Shown here piece after piece: positions 1 through 6,846 of a stretch of 20,433 nucleotides of DNA. The DNA is taken from NCBI GenBank assembly GCA_003241215.1, contig QFOL01000039.1:1-20433 (forward strand). The letters run 5' to 3'. The first letter of the stretch is position 1, and every line of letters begins with the position of its first letter. The DNA is from Agrobacterium fabrum. GTDB taxonomy: Bacteria > Pseudomonadota > Alphaproteobacteria > Rhizobiales > Rhizobiaceae. The notes beneath the pieces were generated by a model, which made no database searches, was not told the origin of the DNA, and saw only the letters and a program-made list of their open reading frames with translations. The position numbers and the translations under genes are program-made.

Positions 1-10
1 ACGCTGGCGT

Positions 11-63
11 TTGACATGGGATAAATATGTTGATATCAACCTAATTAGTCAAGCGGAACTTGA
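11..63 (+). promoter_or_regulatory. Promoter with overlapping palindromic operator upstream of the DUF899 operon
   Basis: A sigma70-like promoter is visible: TTGACA at 11-16 and TATCAA at 34-39, with an exact 17-base spacer. The perfect 12-base palindrome GTTGATATCAAC (29-40) covers the -10 box. It is followed by the 8-base palindrome CTAATTAG (41-48) and the inverted pair TCAAG/CTTGA (49-53 and 59-63). A repressor bound to 29-40 would block RNA polymerase. No regulator gene for it lies within reach in this window, so it may be encoded to the left. The promoter call rests on consensus match only. Confidence 0.6.
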
Positions 64-165
64 TGCTCCGCAGACTGTTTATTGTGTTTCAGCACAGACA
101 TAGGCGGCGCCCACCGACAAAGCGGAGCGGTGCCGCGGTGAAAGACGGATCAAGGAGGAAAGATC

Positions 166-894
166 ATGTCTCATCCCGTCGTTTCGAAAGAGGAGTGGCT
201 TGCGGCCCGCCGCGATCTGCTGGTGAAGGAAAAGGAAATGACCCGCGCCCGTGACAGGCTGAACGAGGCCCGCCGTGCGCTGCCCTGGGAGGAGGTGACG
301 AAGGACTATATCTTCGACGCCCCTTCCGGGCCCAAATCGCTCAAGGAACTGTTCGGCGCCTGCAGCCAGCTCATCGTCTACCACTTCATGCTGGCGCCGG
401 ACTGGGAGGAGGGCTGTGTCGGATGCTCCTTCTTTGCCGATCACGTCGATGGCGCGCTGATCCACCTCAAGCATGGCGATGCGGGTTTCGTTGCGGTGTC
501 TCGCGCACCGCTTGAAAAGATCGAAAGCTATAAAAACCGCATGGGCTGGAAATTCCCGTGGGTTTCGGCCGAAAGCAGCGATTTCAACTATGACTACCAG
601 GCATCGTTCCGCGACGAGGACATGGCCAAAGGCGAAATCACCTACAATTACCGTGACATGGCACCCTATGGCGACCTGAAGGACCTGCACGGCATCAGCG
701 TTTTCGCCAGGGGCGGCGACGGCAAGATCTATCACACCTACTCCACCTATGCCCGCGGCGCGGAGCAGACGCTCGGCACGCTGATGCTGCTCGATCTGGT
801 GCCAAAAGGCCGTAACGAAGAGGAGGTAATGGATTGGGTGCGCCGCCACGACCAGTATGAGGACGCGCCCAAGGCCGCTTCCTGCTGCCACTGA
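166..894 (+). CDS. DUF899 family thioredoxin-like protein
   Basis: This 242-residue protein belongs, by overall sequence, to the DUF899 family of thioredoxin-fold proteins of unknown substrate. Visible marks are the N-terminal charged helix typical of the family (residues about 8-40), the conserved stretch around YHFMLAPDWEEGC, and a CxxC pair at C84/C87 (CVGC) where a thioredoxin-type active site is expected. It ends in Cys-Cys-His, an additional possible redox or metal site. There is no signal peptide, so it is probably cytoplasmic. The ATG at 166 is preceded by a strong AAGGAGGAAAG ribosome site. It is the first gene of a run with the DUF1579 and VOC genes downstream (27-base gap to the next gene) and follows the promoter at 11-39. 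Family assignment is firm; the biochemical role is unknown, with a redox or detoxification role inferred from the fold and neighbours. Confidence 0.88.
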   Translation: MSHPVVSKEEWLAARRDLLVKEKEMTRARDRLNEARRALPWEEVTKDYIFDAPSGPKSLKELFGACSQLIVYHFMLAPDWEEGCVGCSFFADHVDGALIHLKHGDAGFVAVSRAPLEKIESYKNRMGWKFPWVSAESSDFNYDYQASFRDEDMAKGEITYNYRDMAPYGDLKDLHGISVFARGGDGKIYHTYSTYARGAEQTLGTLMLLDLVPKGRNEEEVMDWVRRHDQYEDAPKAASCCH

Positions 895-921
895 AAACCG
901 ACGGACGAGGAGGAAACAACA

Positions 922-1416
922 ATGGAAATGGAAATCGCCAAGCCGCAGAAGGAACATGAGTTCCTGAAGAGGATTGTCGGAGACTGGGTCATGACCTCCA
1001 GTTCCGGCCATGAGGGTTACGATGCCGACGACCCGTCGCAGCAATTCACCGAGACCGTCCGCTCCGTCGGCGGTCTGTGGATCATCGGCAACGGTACCGG
1101 CAAGATGCCTGACGGCACGGATATGACGGCTGTGATCACGGTCGGTTTCGATCCGGCCAAGGGCAATTTCGTCGGCACCTGGGTGGGGTCGATGATGACC
1201 AATTTGTGGGTCTACAAGGGCTGGCTGGAAGAGGACGGCAAGACCCTGACGCTGGAAGCGGAAGGCCCTGCCTTCGATGGTTCCGGCGGCACCGCTACCT
1301 ATCACGACGTGCTGGTGCTGCATGACGACAATCACCGCAGCTTTTCCGGCAGCGTCAAGCAGCCGGACGGCACCTTCAAGACCTTCATGACATCGGAGTT
1401 CCGGCGCAAGGCCTGA
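922..1416 (+). CDS. DUF1579 domain protein
   Basis: This 164-residue soluble protein matches the DUF1579 family, small beta-rich proteins without a known reaction. The hallmark is an N-terminal EHEFLKRIVGDWVM segment (about residues 10-23), a GGLWIIGNGTG motif in the middle and alternating beta strands with a conserved FDP (VGFDPAKGNF). The ATG at 922 has a GAGGAGGAAAC ribosome site and lies 27 bases after the DUF899 stop, so co-transcription with that gene is likely. DUF1579, DUF899 and VOC genes are, from general knowledge, often found close together, sometimes with ArsR regulators and SRPBCC proteins; here the first three are present. No catalytic residues can be named. Confidence 0.85.
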   Translation: MEMEIAKPQKEHEFLKRIVGDWVMTSSSGHEGYDADDPSQQFTETVRSVGGLWIIGNGTGKMPDGTDMTAVITVGFDPAKGNFVGTWVGSMMTNLWVYKGWLEEDGKTLTLEAEGPAFDGSGGTATYHDVLVLHDDNHRSFSGSVKQPDGTFKTFMTSEFRRKA

Positions 1417-1448
1417 GGCCCCGCCGGAATTTCACCTGATCGCCAGCA

Positions 1449-1467
1449 CCGCCGCATCCTGCGGCGG
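1449..1467 (+). other. Intra-operon GC hairpin
   Basis: CCGCCGC (1449-1455) pairs perfectly with GCGGCGG (1461-1467) around a 5-base loop in the 96-base gap between the DUF1579 and VOC genes. No T-run follows, so it is not a normal intrinsic terminator. It could protect the upstream mRNA or attenuate transcription into the VOC gene. Function is not shown. Confidence 0.4.
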
Positions 1468-1512
1468 GCAATGGCCGAAACACACCCGCCAAACCCTCCA
1501 GAGGAGACGACA

Positions 1513-2292
1513 ATGTCCGATACGCATGGAAAATTCATCTGGGTCGAATTGATGACGCCCGACATGGAAGCGGCAGACCGCTTTTATGGTCATGTCGTCG
1601 GCTGGAAATCCAAGGATTTCGGCTCGCCGGAAATGCCCTACCTGGTGCTGGAGGCCGACGGCAAGGGCATGGGCGGCATCATGGAACTGACCGACGAGCA
1701 CAAGGGCCAGGGCATTCCCCCGAACTGGACCGCCTATGTCGATGTCGACGATGTGGATGCGACGGCGAAACAATTCGCCGAAAAGGGCGGCGCGATCAGA
1801 CGCCCGCCGCAGGATATTCCCGAGATCGGCCGTTTCGCCGTGGTCGCCGATCCTTTCGGTGCGGTGATCTGCATCATGACGCCGCTGCCGATGGAAACGG
1901 GCGGTTTCCCCGAGGATATGCAGGAAAAGCCGGGCCATGTCGGCTGGCACGAACTCTTCACCGACAATGTCGACGAGGCCATGGCCTTTTACGGCGATCT
2001 GTTCGGCTGGACCAAGGATCATGATTTCGACATGGGCGAGATGGGCCCGTATCGTATCTTCGCCTATAAGGGCAAAGCCATCGGCGGCATGATGAAACGT
2101 CTGCCGCAGGTCCCCGTCTGTCACTGGGGTTATTACTTCAATGTGGATGGTATCGATGACGCCATCACCCGCGTCAGCACCGGCGGCGGCAAGGTCGTCA
2201 ACGGCCCGATGGAGGTTCCCGGCGGCAGCTGGATCGTCAATTGCCTCGATCCGCAGGGCGCTTATTTCTCGCTGGTTTCGCCGAAGAAATAG
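1513..2292 (+). CDS. Tandem-domain VOC (glyoxalase-fold) protein
   Basis: A 259-residue protein with two vicinal-oxygen-chelate modules: residues about 7-120 (FIWVELMTPDMEAADRFYG to PFGAVICIM) and about 133-258 (VGWHELFTDNVDEAMAFYG to DPQGAYFSLV). Each shows the beta-alpha-beta start with the 'DxxxAxxFYGxxFGW' pattern and the closing 'D(P)xGA' strand. This resembles the double-domain glyoxalase/CFP-30B type proteins, most of which have no proven substrate. A glutamate opens the core strand of each module (E in WVELMT and HELFTD), a position often used for metal binding. The ATG at 1513 was chosen because GAGGAGACGACA directly precedes it; an in-frame ATG at 1471 lacks a good site and would add proline-rich residues unlike the family. 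It is the third gene of the DUF899 run, after a 96-base gap. Confidence 0.87.
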   Translation: MSDTHGKFIWVELMTPDMEAADRFYGHVVGWKSKDFGSPEMPYLVLEADGKGMGGIMELTDEHKGQGIPPNWTAYVDVDDVDATAKQFAEKGGAIRRPPQDIPEIGRFAVVADPFGAVICIMTPLPMETGGFPEDMQEKPGHVGWHELFTDNVDEAMAFYGDLFGWTKDHDFDMGEMGPYRIFAYKGKAIGGMMKRLPQVPVCHWGYYFNVDGIDDAITRVSTGGGKVVNGPMEVPGGSWIVNCLDPQGAYFSLVSPKK

Positions 2293-2308
2293 CCCTGTTT
2301 TCTGATGA

Positions 2309-2332
2309 TCTGCCGGGGCTTGCTCCGGCAGA
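2309..2332. terminator. Hairpin between convergent VOC and LysR genes
   Basis: TCTGCCGG (2309-2316) pairs perfectly with CCGGCAGA (2325-2332) around an 8-base loop, in the 40-base gap between the VOC stop (2292) and the LysR stop (2333). It is symmetric, so it could terminate from both sides. There is no long T-run on either strand, which weakens the call. Confidence 0.5.
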
Positions 2333-3229
2333 CTACCGCTCTTTCGACAGGCGAACGTGGTCGATGAAGGCCCGCAGCTTCGGCGCAAGATTACGACGGC
2401 TGGGATAATAGAGATAAAATCCCGCAAAGCTCGGGGAGTGGCCTTCCAGCATGGAAACGAGCTGTCCGTTCTGCAGATAGGGGCGGAAGGTCTCTTCCAT
2501 ACCGAATGTGATGCCCGCACCGGCGCAGGCCAGCTTGATCATCAGCTGCATGTCGTTGGTGGTGAAATCAGGCTCCACCGCCACCGCAAATTCGCGGCCG
2601 TTTTCCGCAAATTCCCACCTGTATGGAGCCACACCCGGACGAGGTCGCCAGCCGATACACCTGTGCCCGATCAATTCGCGGGGCTGCGCCGGCAGGCCGA
2701 AGCGGTCGCGATAATCAGGCGAGCAGACGGCGAGCTGCCGCTGCGGCGCGGAAACCGGAACCGCAATCATGTCCTGCGCGATCAGTTCTCCAAGACGCAC
2801 GCCGGCATCGTAATGCTCGGCGACGATATCGAATTCCTCGTCCGTCACGACGATATCGAGCTGCACTTCGGGATGTATTTCGGCAAAGCGCGCAAGCAAT
2901 GGCCCGGATAAAAACCGCTCGGCTATCGAGGAAACCGCAAGCCGCAACTGCCCGCGCACGGCGCCGCTCAGGGACGACGCGGCATTGGCTGCCTCAACGA
3001 GATTGCCGATGGATGGCGACACATCCGCATAAAGCTGCTGTCCCGCTTCCGTCAGGCTGACACTGCGCGTCGTGCGCTGCACCAGCGCTATTCCCATCGT
3101 TTCTTCAAGCTTGCGGATGGTCTGGCTGACGGCGGAGCGGGTTACGCCGAGCCTGTCCGCAACGGCCCGGAAGTTGCGCTCCTCGGCAACCATGCAGAAT
3201 GTCGAAAGCGCGTTGAGATCGATGTTCAT
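2333..3229 (-). CDS. LysR-family transcriptional regulator (CrgA-like)
   Basis: A 298-residue LysR-type regulator. The winged helix-turn-helix spans residues about 4-62, with the typical recognition segment RAVADRLGVTRSAVSQTIRKLE and the wing LVQRTTRSVSLTEAG. The remainder (about 90-295) is the periplasmic-binding-protein-like effector domain, with the GQLRLAVSS entry strand, the EEFDIVAEHYDAGVRLG segment and the C-terminal AGAGITFGME motif, characteristic of the CrgA-like branch. It is divergent from the SDR operon starting at 3352, the usual arrangement for LysR control of a neighbour and autoregulation in the shared 122-base gap. The start at 3229 fits the family N-terminus (MNIDLNALSTFC), although no strong Shine-Dalgarno precedes it. 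The effector is unknown. Confidence 0.9.
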   Translation of the reverse strand: MNIDLNALSTFCMVAEERNFRAVADRLGVTRSAVSQTIRKLEETMGIALVQRTTRSVSLTEAGQQLYADVSPSIGNLVEAANAASSLSGAVRGQLRLAVSSIAERFLSGPLLARFAEIHPEVQLDIVVTDEEFDIVAEHYDAGVRLGELIAQDMIAVPVSAPQRQLAVCSPDYRDRFGLPAQPRELIGHRCIGWRPRPGVAPYRWEFAENGREFAVAVEPDFTTNDMQLMIKLACAGAGITFGMEETFRPYLQNGQLVSMLEGHSPSFAGFYLYYPSRRNLAPKLRAFIDHVRLSKER

Positions 3230-3247
3230 TGGTTAGGAATTCTACCC

Positions 3248-3298
3248 ATTGAGGTTATGATTGAGGCGGTTATCACGACAATGCCCAAGCTTTATCTT
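3248..3298 (+). promoter_or_regulatory. LysR/SDR divergent control region
   Basis: Within the 3230-3351 gap there is a direct repeat ATTGAGG at 3248-3254 and 3260-3266 (12-base period) and a plausible promoter for the SDR operon: TTATCA at 3270-3275 and TATCTT at 3293-3298, spacer 17. The repeats lie immediately upstream of the -35, the normal position for a LysR activator site. I do not see a clean T-N11-A palindrome, so the operator assignment is tentative. Confidence 0.35.
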
Positions 3299-3351
3299 GT
3301 CCGCAATGGCCGCTTCCAGAAAAAGCCGGCCGTAACACCAAGGAGAAAGCC

Positions 3352-4074
3352 ATGACATTGAACAAAGTCGTTCTCATCACAGGTGCATCGAGCGGGATCG
3401 GTGAGGGTATCGCAAGGGAACTGGCCGCCGCCGGGGCGAAGCTGGTGCTGGGCGCGCGCCGCATGGACCGCTTGCAGGCGCTTGCCGAAGAATTGCGCGG
3501 GAAGGGTGCCGAGGTCGTCATCCAGCCGCTGAACGTGACGGACAGACAGAGCGTCGAGGCCTTTGCGGAGGCCGGGCGCAAGGCTTTCGGGCAGGTTGAC
3601 GTCATCGTCAACAATGCCGGCATCATGCCGCTGTCGCTGATGTCGTCCCTCAAGGTCGACGAATGGGACCGCATGATCGACGTCAACATCAAGGGCGTGC
3701 TTTATGGCGTCGCCGCCGTTCTGCCCGAGATGACCGCCCGCGCTTCCGGCCACATCATCAACATCGCCTCCATCGGTGCGCTCGCCGTTTCGCCCACGGC
3801 TGCCGTTTATTGCGCGACGAAATTTGCGGTACGCGCCATTTCGGACGGGCTGCGGCAGGAAAACCGTAACCTGCGGGTCACCTGCATTCACCCCGGTGTG
3901 GTGGAAAGCGAACTTGCCCACACCATCACCGATCCCGCCGCTGCGGAACTGATGCAGACCTATCGGGCCATCGCCCTGAAGCCCGACGCCATCGGCCGCG
4001 CGGTGCGTTACGCCATCGAGCAGCCCGACGATGTGGACGTCAACGAAATCGTCGTCCGTCCAACCGCTGCCTGA
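3352..4074 (+). CDS. Classical short-chain dehydrogenase/reductase
   Basis: A 240-residue NAD(P)-dependent SDR oxidoreductase, the usual length for the classical type. Visible are the cofactor glycine motif TGASSGIG (residues 10-17), the NNAG motif (87-90), and the catalytic set N112, S140, Y153 and K157 in the YxxxK arrangement. GARRMDRL after the second strand, with its basic residues, suggests preference for NADP(H) (inference). It is soluble and cytoplasmic. The ATG at 3352 has an AAGGAGAAAGCC ribosome site. It heads an operon with the carboxymuconolactone-decarboxylase-like gene 10 bases downstream and the Atu4866-type gene that overlaps that one, and is divergent from the LysR gene. The substrate cannot be deduced. 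Confidence 0.9.
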   Translation: MTLNKVVLITGASSGIGEGIARELAAAGAKLVLGARRMDRLQALAEELRGKGAEVVIQPLNVTDRQSVEAFAEAGRKAFGQVDVIVNNAGIMPLSLMSSLKVDEWDRMIDVNIKGVLYGVAAVLPEMTARASGHIINIASIGALAVSPTAAVYCATKFAVRAISDGLRQENRNLRVTCIHPGVVESELAHTITDPAAAELMQTYRAIALKPDAIGRAVRYAIEQPDDVDVNEIVVRPTAA

Positions 4075-4084
4075 GGAGACCGAC

Positions 4085-4558
4085 ATGAAAACGATTTTTC
4101 CGACCGTGCTTGCGGTTGCCATGCTTGCGGCAAGTGCCGCCATCGCCAATCCGCAACGACTGGATGACAGGTTGAAGCGTGGCGATGAAGTCGTCCGCAG
4201 CCTCAACAATGGCCAGCCCCAGTCCAATCTGGAACGTCTGCGGCAGGAGTTTCCCTTCCTTGCCGATGCGACCGAAGGTTACGCCCTGGGAGAGGTCTGG
4301 TCCCGGCCGGGCCTGGATAACCGGACCCGCCAGCTGGCCGCCGTTGCGGTCATGGCGGCCCTCGGCGAGCGTGATCTGATGAAGGTCCATGCCGGTTATG
4401 CGCTCAATGTGGGCGCAACCGATGAAGAGCTGAAGGAAATGGTCTATCTGATCACCGTTCCCGCAGGTTTTCCCAAAGCCATCGCCGCATCCCGCACGCT
4501 TGCCGAACTGTTCGAGGAACGCCGCGCCAACGCCGCATCGGGAGGGCAAAGACAATGA
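4085..4558 (+). CDS. Exported carboxymuconolactone decarboxylase-like protein
   Basis: A 157-residue protein of the carboxymuconolactone decarboxylase (CMD)/AhpD-like helical family. The family core runs from about residue 55 to 147, with GEVWSRPGLDNRTRQLAAVA (69-88), the RDLMKVHAGYALNVGAT helix pair (96-112, histidine at 102) and DEELKEMVYLITVPAGFPKA. The CxxC of peroxidase-type AhpD members is absent, so a peroxidase role is unlikely. Residues 1-21 (charged MKT start, hydrophobic stretch, AIAN) look like a cleavable signal peptide, suggesting a periplasmic location, unlike the well-known cytoplasmic enzymes. The ATG at 4085 was chosen for GAGGAGACCGAC just upstream and because it gives the signal peptide; an in-frame start at 4031 lies inside the SDR gene. 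It lies 10 bases after the SDR stop and overlaps the next gene by four bases (ATGA). Confidence 0.85.
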   Translation: MKTIFPTVLAVAMLAASAAIANPQRLDDRLKRGDEVVRSLNNGQPQSNLERLRQEFPFLADATEGYALGEVWSRPGLDNRTRQLAAVAVMAALGERDLMKVHAGYALNVGATDEELKEMVYLITVPAGFPKAIAASRTLAELFEERRANAASGGQRQ

Positions 4559-4905
4559 ACATTGTTTCGACATCCGTTGCGCTTCTGCTCGCAACGGCTT
4601 CCGCCGATACGGATTCCCGCAAGGCCGGCAACGCCATGGACGTGAATATGACCGAAACGTCTCAAACCCGGAACCACCCCTATATCGGCATGTGGGTCAC
4701 CGGCGATGGCCACATCCGTCAGGAGCTTCTGCCCAATGGCCGGTATGACGAGGCGCGAGGCAACCGCAAAAGCGCCTATCAGGGGCGGTATGAGGTGAAG
4801 GGAAACCATATCGATTACTGGGACGATACCGGCTTCACCGCTGACGGCGAATTCGTCGACGATGTGCTTTATCACGGCGGCATGATCTTCTATCGCCAGA
4901 AGTAA
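4555..4905 (+). CDS. Atu4866-family protein
   Basis: A 116-residue protein whose last about 85 residues (from MTETSQTRNHPYIGMW) match the Atu4866 family, named after an Agrobacterium protein and of unknown function. Conserved features are the HPYIGMWVTGDGHIRQELLPNGRYDEARG stretch (residues about 38-66), YQGRYEVKGNHIDYWDDTGF, and the end YHGGMIFYR, read as a small beta-barrel-type fold. The first 17 or so residues (MNIVSTSVALLLATASA) are hydrophobic and could be a signal peptide, matching the exported protein encoded just upstream. A start at the internal methionine (residue 28 or 32) would give a cytoplasmic protein of family length; the ATGA overlap with the CMD stop supports translational coupling at 4555. 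Last gene of the SDR operon, followed by the terminator at 4922. Confidence 0.82.
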   Translation: MNIVSTSVALLLATASADTDSRKAGNAMDVNMTETSQTRNHPYIGMWVTGDGHIRQELLPNGRYDEARGNRKSAYQGRYEVKGNHIDYWDDTGFTADGEFVDDVLYHGGMIFYRQK

Positions 4906-4921
4906 CGTCCCGCCAATCAAG

Positions 4922-4962
4922 CGCCGCCCGCCCCATCGAGGGCGGGCGGCGTATCCGTTTTT
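4922..4962 (+). terminator. Strong intrinsic terminator of the SDR operon
   Basis: CGCCGCCCGCCC (4922-4933) pairs perfectly with GGGCGGGCGGCG (4940-4951) around the 6-base loop CATCGA, followed by a TTTTT run at 4958-4962. The T-run overlaps the stop codon (TAA, 4963-4961) of the convergent DUF853 gene. A 12-base GC stem plus T-run is a confident rho-independent terminator for the plus strand; the same stem may also stop the minus-strand gene. Confidence 0.85.
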
Positions 4963-6532
4963 ATCGCTTCAAACTACCCAGGATCCCGCGCACGATGGCG
5001 CGGCCGACCGAGGTGGCAACCGAGCGGGCCGCGCTTTTCATCGCCGCCTCGATCACCGTTTCGCGCTGGTATCCGGTCTTGCGTGCGCCGCCATTGCGCG
5101 AGCCGGTGGAGGCCGGTGCGGGTTCTTCATCGCCGAAGCCGGGCAGGCGCCAGCGGCCGGAAGCGCTCTCGGACTGGCTGGCGGCGTTTTCTTCTTCCGC
5201 ACGTCTGGCGGCTTCTGCATCTGCAGCCTTCTGGGCGCGGGCGGCGAGGATTTCGAAGGCCGATTCCCGGTCGATATCCTTGTCATATTGCCCGGCGACG
5301 GGGCTCACATCGATCAGAGACTTGCGCTCGGCATCCGTCAGCGGCCCGACACGGCCGGATGGCGGGCGTACCAGCGTGCGCTCGACGATGGAGGGAGCGC
5401 CCTTGTCGTGCAGGGTGGAAATCAGCGCCTCACCGGTGCCGAGCGTGGTGATGGTGTCGGCGGTGTTGAAGGCCGGGTTCTGGCGGAAGGTGTCGGCGGC
5501 GGTGCGCACCGCCTTCTGCTCGCGCGGCGTATAGGCGCGAAGCGCGTGCTGCACGCGGTTGCCGAGCTGGGCGAGAACGGTTTCCGGCACGTCGAGCGGG
5601 TTCTGCGTCACGAAATAGACGCCGACGCCCTTGGAGCGGATGAGCCGCACCACCTGTTCCACGCGTTCCACCAGCACCCGCGGCGCATCGTTGAAGAGCA
5701 GATGCGCCTCGTCGAAGAAGAACACCAGACGCGGTTTTTCCGGGTCGCCCACTTCCGGCAGCTCTTCGAACAGTTCCGAAAGCATCCAGAGCAGGAAGGT
5801 GGCGTAAAGACGCGGGTTCATCATCAGCCGGTCGGCGGCGAGAACCGAAACCGTGCCGCGCCCGTCGGTGCCCACGCGCATGATGTCGGCGATCTTCAGC
5901 GCCGGTTCGCCGAAGAAATTCGCCGCACCCTGCTGTTCCAGAACCAGCAGTCCGCGCTGCAGCGAACCGACCGAGGCCTTGGAAATCAGGCCGAACTGGT
6001 TGGAAAGCTCGGTTGCGTTTTCGCCCATATAGTTCAGGAGCGATTGCAGGTCCTTGAGATCGAGCAGCGGCAGCCCGCCCTGATCGGCGATCTTGAAGGC
6101 GATGTTGAGCACGCCTTCCTGCGCTTCCGAGGCATCCATCAGCCGGGCGAGCAGCAGCGGCCCCATTTCGGCGATGGTGGCGCGCACGCGATGGCCTTTT
6201 TCACCGTAGAGATCCCAGAAGATGACGGGCGACTTGCCGTAGGAAAAATCGGTGAAGCCGATCTGTTCGGCGCGTTTCTGCACCCAGTCCTTGGCTTCGC
6301 CCTCGGCCGCGATGCCGGAAAGGTCACCCTTGATATCGGCGCAGAAGACCGGAACGCCGGCCTTGGAAAACCCTTCGGCCAGCACCTGCAGGGTCACGGT
6401 CTTGCCCGTTCCCGTCGCGCCGGTGATGAGGCCGTGGCGGTTGCCGAATTTCAGTTCCAGATATTCGCCCTTGTTCAGGCTGTCGTCCGGATTGCGGCTG
6501 GTCCCGATATAGAGCTGTCCGTCCTGCAACAT
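4961..6532 (-). CDS. HerA-like ATPase, DUF853 family
   Basis: A 523-residue P-loop ATPase of the HerA/FtsK superfamily, DUF853 type (cytoplasmic helicase-like protein of uncertain role). Walker A is GATGTGKT at residues 38-45, and Walker B is [10 protein letters not shown] at about 268-277, with the acidic pair D274/E275. A sensor-like region follows ([33 protein letters not shown], about 303-335, containing the TQNP sequence seen in family members) with an arginine-rich block after it. The extreme C-terminus is a charged/alanine-rich linker (about 427-480) and a basic helical tail ending [14 protein letters not shown]. Length is normal for the family. It starts 10 bases after an AGGAG site (6543-6547). 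It is convergent with the Atu4866 gene and divergent from the gene at 6847. No nuclease partner (NurA) is seen nearby, so a DNA-repair role is not supported here. Confidence 0.9.
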   Translation of the reverse strand: MLQDGQLYIGTSRNPDDSLNKGEYLELKFGNRHGLITGATGTGKTVTLQVLAEGFSKAGVPVFCADIKGDLSGIAAEGEAKDWVQKRAEQIGFTDFSYGKSPVIFWDLYGEKGHRVRATIAEMGPLLLARLMDASEAQEGVLNIAFKIADQGGLPLLDLKDLQSLLNYMGENATELSNQFGLISKASVGSLQRGLLVLEQQGAANFFGEPALKIADIMRVGTDGRGTVSVLAADRLMMNPRLYATFLLWMLSELFEELPEVGDPEKPRLVFFFDEAHLLFNDAPRVLVERVEQVVRLIRSKGVGVYFVTQNPLDVPETVLAQLGNRVQHALRAYTPREQKAVRTAADTFRQNPAFNTADTITTLGTGEALISTLHDKGAPSIVERTLVRPPSGRVGPLTDAERKSLIDVSPVAGQYDKDIDRESAFEILAARAQKAADAEAARRAEEENAASQSESASGRWRLPGFGDEEPAPASTGSRNGGARKTGYQRETVIEAAMKSAARSVATSVGRAIVRGILGSLKR

Positions 6533-6846
6533 CGACCATTTTCTCCTGCGGCTGATTCATGACCGTTAAAATCACTGCGGATTTTGCAAAAGTCATGTCC
6601 GAATTAAAGCGTAGCTGGCATGCTTCGACCGTTCCTCGCGAAAGCGGCCTTTTCATAGTTTGGTTGTGATGATCTTATAAGGACAGTTTCGAGGCGCAAC
6701 AACTGCTTGATGGCGATGAATAAAAACCGCCCGATGAAAGTTGCGGCGCCCACCGGCCCGCCGCTTGAATGCGGCGCGAGATTGTTTTACGTTGACGTTA
6801 ACGTCAGTTATTCGATGTTGGCGTCGTTTTTCAACAGGAGGCAAGA
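6533..6846. promoter_or_regulatory. 314-base divergent intergenic region (DUF853 / small Gly-rich protein)
   Basis: No credible gene is seen here. It holds a nested inverted repeat in the leader of the DUF853 gene (CATGAC 6558-6563 with GTCATG 6592-6597, enclosing AAAATC 6568-6573 with GATTTT 6580-6585), a small hairpin CGCCGC/GCGGCG (6759-6764 and 6771-6776), and the perfect palindrome TGACGTTAACGTCA (6793-6806). The AGGAGG at 6837-6842 serves the gene at 6847. Promoters for both genes must be here, but I see no strong -35/-10 pair. Confidence 0.6.
6793..6806. promoter_or_regulatory. Perfect 14-base palindrome TGACGTTAACGTCA
   Basis: A perfect 14-base palindrome 41 bases upstream of the start at 6847. 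Its ACGTTNACGT-like core recalls operators of MerR-type regulators such as LiuR in proteobacteria (family knowledge recalled from memory). No MerR gene is in the window. The match is suggestive only; the site likely controls the 6847 gene, less likely the DUF853 gene 260 bases away. Confidence 0.45.

Noticed and set aside
79..1335. A 418-residue minus-strand open frame over the DUF899 and DUF1579 genes
   Set aside because: It spans two genes with clear families and ribosome sites on the other strand and lacks a ribosome site or recognisable domain.
4961..6532. A HerA-NurA DNA end-resection or phage-defence pair
   Set aside because: The ATPase is of the stand-alone DUF853 type, and no nuclease or other defence gene lies next to it.
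5288..6562. A 424-residue plus-strand open frame within the DUF853 gene
   Set aside because: The minus strand carries intact Walker A and B motifs; the plus frame shows no domain and is His/Arg-rich.
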